A stretch of DNA of 64,000 bases from Paenarthrobacter histidinolovorans (GTDB lineage: Bacteria; Actinomycetota; Actinomycetes; Actinomycetales; Micrococcaceae), in assembly GCF_014647595.1 (NCBI RefSeq), contig NZ_BMPM01000008.1, forward strand, positions 28,766 to 92,765, given 5' to 3'. The position numbers and the translations under genes were made by a program. The notes below the pieces were generated by a model that made no database searches, was not told where the DNA came from, and was given only the letters and a program-made list of their open reading frames with translations. Shown here piece after piece: positions 41,922 through 50,059 of this stretch; position 1 is the stretch's first letter; each line of letters opens with the position of its first letter.

Positions 41922-43343
41922 TCAGCCGATAGTGGCCTTGGCGGCGTAATGGCGGTACCGCTCCAGGAAGGGTGGCACCCCGTTGCGGTCCACGGTCAGG
42001 CCATCCAAAGGCCATTCGGGCAACTGGCCCGTGAGGACACCCGCGGCTTGCCGCGCGGCGCCGTCAGCCACGTATTCTCCGGGTTTGGGAACGAACACCG
42101 GCAAGCCGAAAGCCGAGGCCGCCACCTGTTGGACGGCTTCGGATTGGGCGCCGCCGCCCACAAGGATGATGCGCTGCGCCTCTACACCCTGTGCCTGGAG
42201 TGCGGACAAGCCGTCAGTCAACGAACCAACAACGCCCTCTATTGCAGCCCGTGCAAGGTTGGCGGGCTTGTAATTGGACAGGGTGAGGCCGTGGAGCGAA
42301 CCGGTAGCGTCAGGGAGGTTGGGGGTCCGTTCGCCCTCGAAATAGGGGACGAGCGTCAAGCCGTCGGCGCCCTCCGGGGCGGAAAGCGCCAGCTCTCCCA
42401 GCTCTGCCAGGCTCACACCAAGCAGCGCCGCGGTGGCGTCGAAGATCCGCGTTGCATTCAGCGTGCAGGCCAGCGGAAGGAAGTTGCCCGTGGCGTCGGC
42501 GAAGCCGGCCACCAGCCCGCTGGCATCCTGGGACGGGACATCCGAAACCGCGAAGACGGTGCCGGACGTTCCGATCGAAATAACAACATCCCCGACGGCG
42601 GCGCTCACGCCAAGTCCGGCCGCAGCGTTATCGCCCGCTCCCGGGCCGATCAGGGCGCCGGCAGGGGTCTTGCCGACTGCCTCCAGCGGCCCGACCACCC
42701 CGGGCAGGATTGGCAGGTGCCCGAGCGTGCTCTCCAGAACGTGGGGAAGGTACTCGCCGGTGGTGGCCGAAAAATACCCGGTGCCGGAGGCATCGGAGCG
42801 ATCAGTGCGCAGGAACTCCAATGATTCCGGTCCGGTTCCCGGGCCGTGACCAGCCAGACGCCAGGACAGCCAATCATGCGGGAGACACACTGCAACCGTC
42901 CGCTGCGCATTTTCGGGCTCGTTGCGTGCCAGCCAACGCAGCTTGGTGGCGGTCAGCGACGCCACCGGAACTGTCCCGGTGCTGCTCGCCCAATACGTGG
43001 ACCCGGCAGCTGGATCACCCTGTCCGGCGTCGAGGATCAGCTCCTCGGCGTCGCGTGCGGAGCGGGTATCGTTCCACAAAAGTGCGGGACGGACTACCTC
43101 CCCGGTTTCGTCGAGGCACACCATGCCGTGCTGCTGTCCGCCGACGGAAACGGCCTCGACGTCGTCCAGGCCGCCTGCTGCTGCGATGGCCTCCTGTAGG
43201 GCTGTCCACCAATGATCCGGGTGGACCTCGGTGCCTTCAGGGTGGGAGGCCCGGCCCTGGCGGACCAGGGCGCCGGTGGCTGAGTCCCGGATGACCACTT
43301 TGCAGGACTGGGTGGAGCTGTCGATCCCGGCTACGAGAGGCAT
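41922..43343 (-). CDS. xylB: Xylulokinase
   Basis: A 473-residue FGGY kinase that phosphorylates D-xylulose. VAGIDSSTQSCKVVIRD opens the ATPase fold; VSVGGQQHGMVCLD and SIGTSGTVFAVSD are typical of XylB. The frame is open to 43637, but ATG 43343 with AAAGGAA upstream begins the conserved domain. It follows xylA by 85 bp in the same direction, without a visible hairpin between them. Confidence 0.95.
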   Translation of the reverse strand: MPLVAGIDSSTQSCKVVIRDSATGALVRQGRASHPEGTEVHPDHWWTALQEAIAAAGGLDDVEAVSVGGQQHGMVCLDETGEVVRPALLWNDTRSARDAEELILDAGQGDPAAGSTYWASSTGTVPVASLTATKLRWLARNEPENAQRTVAVCLPHDWLSWRLAGHGPGTGPESLEFLRTDRSDASGTGYFSATTGEYLPHVLESTLGHLPILPGVVGPLEAVGKTPAGALIGPGAGDNAAAGLGVSAAVGDVVISIGTSGTVFAVSDVPSQDASGLVAGFADATGNFLPLACTLNATRIFDATAALLGVSLAELGELALSAPEGADGLTLVPYFEGERTPNLPDATGSLHGLTLSNYKPANLARAAIEGVVGSLTDGLSALQAQGVEAQRIILVGGGAQSEAVQQVAASAFGLPVFVPKPGEYVADGAARQAAGVLTGQLPEWPLDGLTVDRNGVPPFLERYRHYAAKATIG

Positions 43344-43428
43344 GCGTTGTTCCTTTGGCGAACCGCGCCGGGCCCGCCCAGGAAATCCTGGACAAGCCCG
43401 GCGGCGGGGTTGCAGTGGGTAGTGGGCT

Positions 43429-44616
43429 TTAGCGGGCGCCGAGGAGGTGCTCGATGGCCAGCTGGTTGAGGCGGACGAAGGCGAACGAGCGTTCGGCGGC
43501 CTTGTCGGCGTCGAACGTGTCGAATGCGCTGGCGTCTGCCAGCAGGTCCGCAGTGGTTTCGCCCGCGCCCAGCGTGCTTTCGCCAAGTTCGAACACGCCC
43601 GAGGTGGCCAGGGCTTCCTGGACTTCGGAATCTGCACGGAAGGCCAGGGCGCGTTCCTTCAGGAGCAGGTACATGGACATGTTGGACTTGGCTGATTCCC
43701 AGACGCCGTCGTAGCCGTCGGTGCGGGAAGGCTTGTAGTCGAAGTGGCGGGGGCCGGTGTACTTGGCTCCGCCGTTGGGGAAGCCGTTCTCCAGCAGATC
43801 GACCGTGAAGAACGCGCTGGTGAGATCGCCGTGGCCGAACACGAGGTCTTGGTCGTACTTGATGCCGCGCTGGCCGTTGAGGTCGATGTGGAAGAGCTTG
43901 CCGGCCCACAGTGCCTGGGCGATGCCGTGGGTGAAGTTCAACCCGGCCATCTGCTCGTGCCCTGTTTCCGGGTTGAGGCCCACAATGTCGCCGTGTTCGA
44001 GCTGGGCGATGAATGCCAGGCCGTGGCCGACGGTGGGGAGGAAGATGTCGCCGCGGGGTTCGTTCGGCTTGGGTTCCAGGGCGATCCGCAGCTCGTAGCC
44101 CTTCTCCTTGATGTACCCGGCGGCGGTGTCCACGCCTTCCTTCATGCGGTCCAGTGCTGCGGAGAGGTCCTTGGAGCCGTCGTATTCGCTGCCTTCGCGG
44201 CCGCCCCACATGACGAACGTCTCGGCGCCAAGTTCAGCTGCGAGGTCGATGTTCCGGAGGATCTTGCTCAGCGCGAAGCGGCGGATGGAGCGGTCGTTGG
44301 AGGTGAATCCGCCGTCCTTGAAGACCGGGTGGCTGAAGAGGTTGGTGGTGACCATGGGCGTCTTCAAGCCGGTCTCGGCCAGGGCTGCCTTGAAGTTCTT
44401 CAGGATGAGATCGCGCTCGGAGGCGCTCGCATCGAAAGGAATCAGGTCATTGTCGTGGAAAGTGATGCCGTAGGCGCCGAGTTCGCTGAGTTTGTGAACG
44501 GCTTCCACGGGATCCAGGGCCTGGCGGGTTGCTACGCCGAAGGGGTCGGCGCCGGTCCAGCCAACAGTCCAGAGACCGAAAGTGAACTTGTCTGCAGGGG
44601 TGGGCTGCGGGGTCAT
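43429..44616 (-). CDS. xylA: D-xylose isomerase
   Basis: A 395-residue class I xylose isomerase that converts D-xylose to D-xylulose. FGLWTVGWTG, the catalytic His54 and Asp57 in ITFHDND, MVTTNLFSHP, and the metal-binding ALEPKPNEPRGD block are all present. The numbering and length agree with the well-known Arthrobacter and Streptomyces enzymes. The frame opens at 44661, but ATG 44616 with AAAGGAG upstream is the clear start. Divergent from a ROK regulator with the promoter/operator between them. Confidence 0.97.
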   Translation of the reverse strand: MTPQPTPADKFTFGLWTVGWTGADPFGVATRQALDPVEAVHKLSELGAYGITFHDNDLIPFDASASERDLILKNFKAALAETGLKTPMVTTNLFSHPVFKDGGFTSNDRSIRRFALSKILRNIDLAAELGAETFVMWGGREGSEYDGSKDLSAALDRMKEGVDTAAGYIKEKGYELRIALEPKPNEPRGDIFLPTVGHGLAFIAQLEHGDIVGLNPETGHEQMAGLNFTHGIAQALWAGKLFHIDLNGQRGIKYDQDLVFGHGDLTSAFFTVDLLENGFPNGGAKYTGPRHFDYKPSRTDGYDGVWESAKSNMSMYLLLKERALAFRADSEVQEALATSGVFELGESTLGAGETTADLLADASAFDTFDADKAAERSFAFVRLNQLAIEHLLGAR

Positions 44617-44667
44617 GATTGCTCCTTTGCAAGGCAACGGGAATGGGGGTGGAAAAGACATCCCAAT

Positions 44668-44712
44668 TAGTTTTCAATCTGAACTATATGGGTGATGATG
44701 GATCATGGTCAA
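44668..44712 (-). promoter_or_regulatory. xylA promoter with XylR-type operator
   Basis: On the minus strand TTGACC (44707-44712), an 18-bp spacer and TATAGT (44683-44688). The inverted repeat TAGTT-N9-AACTA (44668-44686) overlaps the -10 box. The half-site resembles the known XylR (ROK) operator half-site TTAGTTTG of Firmicutes. The ROK gene at 44758 is the likely regulator. Confidence 0.65.
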
Positions 44713-44757
44713 TGGAAGTCCGCAAGAATTTTTGAATCCGTGAGGAGGTCCCTGCTG

Positions 44758-45963
44758 ATGAATGAGCCAACCGCGCCCGGACGCGTGGGCGACGTTCGCC
44801 GTCGAAACCTCTCTTTGGTGCTGGATTCGATCGCCAAAACCGTGGATGCCAAGCCCAGCCGCGCCCAGCTCGCCGCCGGCACCGGACTCACCAAGGCCGC
44901 GGTTTCCAGCCTGGTGGCCGACCTCGTGGAGTCCGGCCTGGTATCCGAGGTTGGCCTGTATCGCGACGGGGAGCGGGGCCGGCCCGGCCAGGGCCTGGAG
45001 CTCAATTCCCGACGCGGGGTGGTGGGCATGGAGATCAACGTTGATTACCTGGCAGTGGGCTTGGTGGACCTTGCCGGAAACCTCCGCTTCCATTCGGCCG
45101 TCGAGTCCCGGAACCGCGGAGTACCGCCGGCGCGGGTCATGGAGCAGCTGGCAGGCCTGGCTGCCGAAGCGAAAGCTGCGGCGGCGGCAGAGGATATCGC
45201 CATCCTGGGTGGTGGCCTGGCCGTGCCTGGATTGGTGGACGAAAAGAGCAATCTGGTGCTGTCCGCCCCCAATCTTCATTGGGAGGATGAGCAGTTGCAT
45301 CCGCAATCGCTCCTGGACGGCGCGCCGCTTGGCGTCAAGCTGTCCAACGAAGCCAACAGTGCAGCCCTCGGTGAGCTTTGGTACGGCGGAGGAGCGCCCG
45401 ACTTCCTCTACGTTTCGGGTGAAGTGGGCGTCGGTGGCGGCATCATCATCGGTTCTGAGCTGTATACCGGTCCTGGCGGGTCCGCCGGCGAGCTGGGCCA
45501 CATTGTGGTGCATCCGGAAGGTCCCCACTGCTCGTGCGGCGGGTGGGGGTGCTTGGAGACGTTCGCGGGTCAGGAAGCGATTTTCGAGGCCGCGGGCATC
45601 GCCGAAGGCACCCTGGGCGAACGGACCGGGCTGCTGCTGGCGGCTTTGGCGGCACGGGAAGCCAGGGCTGCGGAAGCGGTTCGCGACGCCGGTCGCTACC
45701 TGGGTGTGGCCCTCGCCTCGGCCTCGAGGTTGATGGACATCGAAGCGGTGGTCCTGGGAGGGCATTTCGCGGTCCTGGGGGAGTGGATCAGGCCGTCACT
45801 GCTGGACAGTTTGGAGCGCTACGCGCCGGGACTGTTGGCTCCGGAGAACCTGACGGTCTCCCGTTTGGAGCATTCCGGGACGCTCCTTGGCGCCGCCGGA
45901 CAGGTCATCCGCTCTGTCATAGAGTCGCCCTTCGAGTTCCTGCTGGCGAGCAAACTGGCCTGA
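44758..45963 (+). CDS. xylR: ROK family regulator, probable XylR
   Basis: A 401-residue ROK repressor: N-terminal winged HTH (VRRRNLSLVLDSIAK, GTGLTKAAVSSLVADLVE) fused to a sugar-kinase-like domain with the zinc motif CSCGGWGCLE and the GELGHIVV block. The frame is open to 44692, but ATG 44758 has GAGGAGG 9 nt upstream. Divergent from xylA, with a XylR-like operator between, so it probably represses xylAB until xylose is bound. Confidence 0.9.
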   Translation: MNEPTAPGRVGDVRRRNLSLVLDSIAKTVDAKPSRAQLAAGTGLTKAAVSSLVADLVESGLVSEVGLYRDGERGRPGQGLELNSRRGVVGMEINVDYLAVGLVDLAGNLRFHSAVESRNRGVPPARVMEQLAGLAAEAKAAAAAEDIAILGGGLAVPGLVDEKSNLVLSAPNLHWEDEQLHPQSLLDGAPLGVKLSNEANSAALGELWYGGGAPDFLYVSGEVGVGGGIIIGSELYTGPGGSAGELGHIVVHPEGPHCSCGGWGCLETFAGQEAIFEAAGIAEGTLGERTGLLLAALAAREARAAEAVRDAGRYLGVALASASRLMDIEAVVLGGHFAVLGEWIRPSLLDSLERYAPGLLAPENLTVSRLEHSGTLLGAAGQVIRSVIESPFEFLLASKLA

Positions 45964-46063
45964 ATCGTGGGCAAGTCCAGCCGGGTCCTTCCATAGCAAT
46001 CATCAGCATGCTTACTATTGATGGGTCAGCTGTTCGCGCAAACTACCCACGGACGAGTGCCCC

Positions 46064-47143
46064 ATGACCACACAAGACTCAGCCCACACCAGCACAAGCA
46101 AAGCGAGGACCGCGCCCTCCCCGGAAGACTCACGGAAGCCGGACAGTCCCAACGACCTCGCCAAGCCTACGTGGACATACATCGCCAAGCGCACGCTGCG
46201 CGAGTTCAGCAAGGACCAGTGCCCGGACGCGGCGGCGGGTCTGACCTACTACGCCGTGCTCTCGCTCTTCCCGGCGCTTCTGGCGCTGGTTTCCCTCCTG
46301 GGTCTCTTTGGCGACGCGGGCAAGACCACCTCGGCGATCCTTGATATTGTCCAGCAATTCGCACCGGGCCCGGGCGTCGACGCCATGCGGCAGCCCATTG
46401 AGGAGCTCACCCGCTCCAATGCGGCAGGATTCGCCTTGATCTTCGGCATCCTGGTGGCGCTCTGGTCCGCCTCCGGATACACCACGGCCTTCAGCCGCGC
46501 CATGAACCGCGTCTACGAAGTGGACGAAGGCCGCGGCTTCGTGAAGCTGCGCGGCACCATGCTTGCCGTCACCATCGTCGCCGTGCTCGGAGCCGCGCTG
46601 GTGGCAGCAATGCTGGTCCTCAGCGGACCCGTAGCTGAAGCCATCGGTGGGGCAATCGGACTTTCCGAGGCATTCCTGACCGTCTGGAATATTGCCAAGT
46701 GGCCCGTCCTCATTGTGATCGTGGTGGCCATCATTGCCGTTCTCTACTACTTCACCCCCAACGTCAAGCAACCCAAGTTCCGGTGGATGAGCATGGGTTC
46801 GCTCATTGCGCTGGTTATTTTCGCCCTGGCGTCGCTGGGCTTCGGTTTCTACGTGGCCAACTTCAGCAATTACAACAAGACCTACGGGACGTTGGCCGGC
46901 GTCATCATCATGCTGCTTTGGCTGTGGATCCTGAACATGTCCCTGCTGTTCGGAGCCGAGTTCGATGCTGAAATGGAACGCGGCCGCCAACTCCAGGGCG
47001 GCATTGAAGCGGAAGAAAGCCTCCAGCTTCCGCCGCGTGATACCAAGCGCAGCGACAAGCAACAGGAAAAGGAAGAGGAAGTGGTGCGCCGCGGCGAGGA
47101 GCTCCGCGAAACCCACGGCGACGACGCCAGGAAAGATCAGTAA
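46064..47143 (+). CDS. YihY/BrkB family inner-membrane protein
   Basis: A 359-residue membrane protein of the YihY (formerly tRNA-processing RNase BN annotation, now virulence factor BrkB) family. About six spans are seen between residues ~60 and 320. Family blocks are DQCPDAAAGLTYYAVLSLFPALLAL, then WSASGYTTAFSRAMNRVYEV, and ILNMSLLFGAEFDAEME. The charged C-terminal tail (~50 residues rich in Glu, Lys and Arg) is cytoplasmic. Function is unknown. The next small gene starts directly after the stop. Confidence 0.9.
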   Translation: MTTQDSAHTSTSKARTAPSPEDSRKPDSPNDLAKPTWTYIAKRTLREFSKDQCPDAAAGLTYYAVLSLFPALLALVSLLGLFGDAGKTTSAILDIVQQFAPGPGVDAMRQPIEELTRSNAAGFALIFGILVALWSASGYTTAFSRAMNRVYEVDEGRGFVKLRGTMLAVTIVAVLGAALVAAMLVLSGPVAEAIGGAIGLSEAFLTVWNIAKWPVLIVIVVAIIAVLYYFTPNVKQPKFRWMSMGSLIALVIFALASLGFGFYVANFSNYNKTYGTLAGVIIMLLWLWILNMSLLFGAEFDAEMERGRQLQGGIEAEESLQLPPRDTKRSDKQQEKEEEVVRRGEELRETHGDDARKDQ

Positions 47144-47362
47144 ATGGAAAAGATCCAGCCTGCGGGCAAGGACAAGAAGCTCAAGACCGTCAGGAGCGGC
47201 GACCACGTGCGGATCGGCGGTGAACTCTTCCAGGTCAGTTCAGTGGAACCGCAGACGGATTCGCCGAACATCAGGCTCGAACTGCAAGGGCACGACGGCG
47301 GCTCGGTCACCTTGATCGGCCTGCCCAAGACCCGCGTGGAACTGGCGTTGAAAGCCACGTGA
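47144..47362 (+). CDS. Small protein of unknown function, coupled to BrkB-like gene
   Basis: A 72-residue protein whose ATG follows the BrkB-like stop with no gap, so it is almost certainly co-translated. The sequence has alternating strand-like stretches (HVRIGGELFQVSSVEPQ, VTLIGLPKTRVEL) and a Lys-rich N terminus, suggesting a small beta-barrel. I do not recognise a family. The adjacency to a membrane protein of unknown role may be a useful handle. Confidence 0.65.
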   Translation: MEKIQPAGKDKKLKTVRSGDHVRIGGELFQVSSVEPQTDSPNIRLELQGHDGGSVTLIGLPKTRVELALKAT

Positions 47363-47410
47363 AGTTTCGCCTTTGGTCCCTTCCCTTCACACCCGCCCAC
47401 TGCGCGTGCC

Positions 47411-47884
47411 ATGGTTTCCACTATGGAGACGGTGTATGACGCGGCCGGTGGTGAGGACTTCTTCCTGAAGCTTGCGCAGGCTTGGCACGTCAGGGTGGTC
47501 GAGGACGAGGTGGTGGGGCACGCCTTCCGACACGGCGTTCACCCCCAGCACATCCAGAGGCTGGCAGCTTATTGGAGCGAAGCGTTGGGCGGCCCTCCGC
47601 TGTACTCGGGCACTTACGGCGACGAAACGTCGGTGGTCCGGATGCACAGCGGGAACGGTCCCCACGACGAGATGAATCGGCGGGCGGTGGAGTGCTTCGA
47701 CCGTGCGTTGACCGATGTGGGTGTTGTGGATGATCCGCTTCGTGGCATCCTGCATGACTACTTTGCCTGGACCACCACCAACACCATGGCCCGCTACGAA
47801 CGCTCAGCCGAGGATGTTCCGGCCGGGCTGCAAATGCCGAAATGGTCATGGGAGGGGTTGGAAACAGCTGAGGCGTCCGGCTGA
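47411..47884 (+). CDS. Truncated hemoglobin-like (group II) globin
   Basis: A 157-residue globin-like protein. YDAAGGEDFFLKLAQAWHVRV matches the start of the 2-on-2 globin fold, followed by HPQHIQRLAAYWSEALGGPPLYS, and RMHSGNG, where the proximal-His-containing MRHxxF segment normally sits. It fits group II (TrHbO-like) proteins that bind O2 or NO. Possible starts are ATG 47411 and ATG 47423, neither with a ribosome site, so it may be leaderless. The His arrangement differs a little from canonical TrHbO. It is followed by two hairpins. Confidence 0.8.
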   Translation: MVSTMETVYDAAGGEDFFLKLAQAWHVRVVEDEVVGHAFRHGVHPQHIQRLAAYWSEALGGPPLYSGTYGDETSVVRMHSGNGPHDEMNRRAVECFDRALTDVGVVDDPLRGILHDYFAWTTTNTMARYERSAEDVPAGLQMPKWSWEGLETAEASG

Positions 47885-47913
47885 GGACGCGCAAATGGTG
47901 TGCTGCGGAACTA

Positions 47914-47959
47914 AAAAGCGGGCCCCTGCCGTGACCTTGGCAGGAGCCCGCCGGCTTTT
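47914..47959. terminator. Terminator hairpin after the globin gene
   Basis: Stem GCGGGC-CCTGCC paired with GGCAGG-GCCCGC and flanked by AAAA on the left and TTTT on the right, so it could work on either strand between the convergent globin and isomerase genes. Confidence 0.7.
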
Positions 47960-47966
47960 GGAGTGG

Positions 47967-48000
47967 TCCTCCCGCGGAGCTTAGGGCATCCGCGGGAGGA
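47967..48000. terminator. Second hairpin between convergent genes
   Basis: Perfect 11-bp arms TCCTCCCGCGG (47967-47977) and its complement (47990-48000) with a 12-nt loop, adjacent to the stop of the minus-strand isomerase gene. Likely ends that operon. Confidence 0.65.
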
Positions 48001-48008
48001 TCACGTGG

Positions 48009-48848
48009 TTACGCGAACGGGAGGACGAGCTCCGCGTAGCGCTGCTTCATGGTCTCCAGGACGCTGTCCCCATCGGCATCCCAGATTTCCTGGTTGAAGA
48101 TCTCAACCTCGATGTCGCCCTTGTACCCGGCGTCCCTGACCCAGGTGCCGATGGTGGCGAAGTCAATGACGCCGTCGCCCATCATGCCGCGGGACAACAG
48201 CGCGTCCGCAGCGATCGGCAGGTTGAAGTCGCACACCTGATAGGAGGCAATGCGGTTCTCGCGCCCGGCGCGTTCGATCTGCGCCTTCAGTTCCGGGTCC
48301 CACCACACATGGAAAGTGTCGACTGCGACGCCCACGGCCTTCGCCTCGTACGGGGCAGCGAGATCCAGCGCCTGGCCAAGGGTCGAGATGAGTGCGCGGT
48401 CTGCGGCATACATCGGATGCAGGGGTTCCAGCACCAAACGGACACCGTTTTCGGAGGCGAAGGGCACCAGTTCTTCGAGCCGGTCGGCGACGCGCTGGCG
48501 GGCAGCCACTACGTCCTTCTCGCCGGGCGCGAGCCCGCCGACCACCAGGAACAGCTCCTGAGTGTCGAGGGCAACTGCTTCGCGGACGGCTTCGAAGTTG
48601 TCAGCCAGCGCCGCCGCCTGTCCCTCAGCATCGGCCGCAGTGAGGAATCCGCCGCGGCACAACGAGGATACGCGGAGTCCGGCGTCCTTGATGAGCTTGG
48701 CTGCCTTGTCCAGGCCGGCCTCGGCCACCCGGTCACGCCACGGGCCGATCGCGGGAATGCCGGCACGGGCGCAACCGTCCACAGCTTCGGCCAGGGTCCA
48801 CTTCTTGGTGGTGGCGCTGTTCAGTGAGAGTCGTGAGAAGTCGCTCAT
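48009..48848 (-). CDS. TIM-barrel sugar phosphate isomerase/epimerase family protein
   Basis: A 279-residue AP-endonuclease-2-fold protein of the IolE/hexulose isomerase type. Metal-site candidates are LEPLHPMYA, VAVDTFHVWWDPE, and the late GYKGDIEVEIFN segment with the C-terminal Glu. Its ATG overlaps the DUF993 stop by 4 bp. Third gene of the Gfo/Idh-DUF993-isomerase operon, so it likely epimerises, isomerises or eliminates a keto-sugar intermediate. Substrate unknown. Confidence 0.85.
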   Translation of the reverse strand: MSDFSRLSLNSATTKKWTLAEAVDGCARAGIPAIGPWRDRVAEAGLDKAAKLIKDAGLRVSSLCRGGFLTAADAEGQAAALADNFEAVREAVALDTQELFLVVGGLAPGEKDVVAARQRVADRLEELVPFASENGVRLVLEPLHPMYAADRALISTLGQALDLAAPYEAKAVGVAVDTFHVWWDPELKAQIERAGRENRIASYQVCDFNLPIAADALLSRGMMGDGVIDFATIGTWVRDAGYKGDIEVEIFNQEIWDADGDSVLETMKQRYAELVLPFA

Positions 48849-50059
48849 GCGCCCACCCCGTTGATGCGCAGGAAGTCGGACATGCGGAAGGCGGCCAGCG
48901 ACGGATCCTTCAGCAAACCGGCCTGATCTGCCAGTTCGAAGGTCTTGGCCAGGTGCAGGACCGAACGGCCCGAGTGGAGGCCACCCACCATCTGGAAACC
49001 AGGCTGCTTGCCGTTGAGCCAGGACATGAACGCGATGCCGGTCTTGTAATAGAACGTGGGTGCGCTGAAGATGTGCTTTCCGAGCTCACGGGTGGAGTCC
49101 AGGATGGCGCGCCCTTCAGCACCTTGGCCGGCGTCGTACTTCTGCAGGGCGACCGAAGCGGCAGGGTAGATGGCAGCGAAGATGCCCAACAGCGCGTCCG
49201 AGTGGTGTGTTTCGTCGCCGTCGATCAGCTCCGGGTAGTTGAAGTCGTCGCCGGTGTAGAGGCGGACACCTTCCGGGAGATTGGCGCGGAGGGCGACCTC
49301 GTGTGAGGCATCCAGCAGCGAGACCTTCACGCCGTCCACCTTGTCCGAGTGCTCGCGGATCAGGCTGAGGAACGTTTCGGTAGCAATGGAGACATCGTCG
49401 GAACCCCAATAGCCAGCCAGCGCGGGGTCGAACATGGTGCCGAGCCAGTGCAGGATGACGGGCTGGTCCACTTCCTGAAGCAGCGTCGAGTAGACGTGCA
49501 GGTAGTCGTCCGCGCCGTTGGCCACCTTGGCCAGCGCGCGGGAGGCCATGAGGATCACCTTGGGGCCGGCTTCGCTGACGACGGCGATCTGCTCACGGTA
49601 GGCGTCGATGACGGCCTGGATGCCAGCTGCGCCCTCGGGCAGTGCCGTGATATCCAGCTGATCGGTGCCGGCGCCGCAGGAGACGAGGTCGCGAACGGAT
49701 TTGCCGGTGATGGCGGCGTTGCCCGCTGCCACCACGGAAGCAGCCTCTGCGCCAGTGCGCTTGATGAGCTGCTGGGTCGCTGCCCAGTCCAAGCCCATGC
49801 CGCGCTGTGCGGTGTCCATGGCATCGGCGACGCCCAGGCCGTAGGACCACAGTTCGTGCCGGTACGCCAGTGTGGCGTCCCAGTCGAGCTGCGCCGGGGC
49901 GCCGGGGGTGTTGTCCGCGGCGACCTCGGGAATGACGTGCGCTGCGGCGTATGCGCGGCGGGCAGTCAAAGGAGCGTTCGGTTTGGCCCAGGTGGTGGCG
50001 GACTGCAGCCGGTACTCGCGGGTGCCGCCGTCGTCGGTAGGAAGAATCAGTGACGTCAT
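48845..50059 (-). CDS. DUF993 family protein (dihydrodipicolinate synthase-like TIM barrel)
   Basis: A 404-residue protein of the DUF993 family, which is related to the DHDPS/N-acetylneuraminate lyase class I aldolases. Typical stretches are LDWDATLAYRHELWSYGLGVADAMDTAQ at the start, GPKVILMASRALAK, and KVSLLDASHEV with the candidate Schiff-base Lys. YTGDDFNYPELI follows. No activity has, to my knowledge, been firmly assigned to this family; an aldolase or hydratase on a keto-sugar acid is an inference from the fold. The ATG overlaps the Gfo/Idh stop by 1 bp, and the stop overlaps the isomerase start. Confidence 0.85.
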   Translation of the reverse strand: MTSLILPTDDGGTREYRLQSATTWAKPNAPLTARRAYAAAHVIPEVAADNTPGAPAQLDWDATLAYRHELWSYGLGVADAMDTAQRGMGLDWAATQQLIKRTGAEAASVVAAGNAAITGKSVRDLVSCGAGTDQLDITALPEGAAGIQAVIDAYREQIAVVSEAGPKVILMASRALAKVANGADDYLHVYSTLLQEVDQPVILHWLGTMFDPALAGYWGSDDVSIATETFLSLIREHSDKVDGVKVSLLDASHEVALRANLPEGVRLYTGDDFNYPELIDGDETHHSDALLGIFAAIYPAASVALQKYDAGQGAEGRAILDSTRELGKHIFSAPTFYYKTGIAFMSWLNGKQPGFQMVGGLHSGRSVLHLAKTFELADQAGLLKDPSLAAFRMSDFLRINGVGA

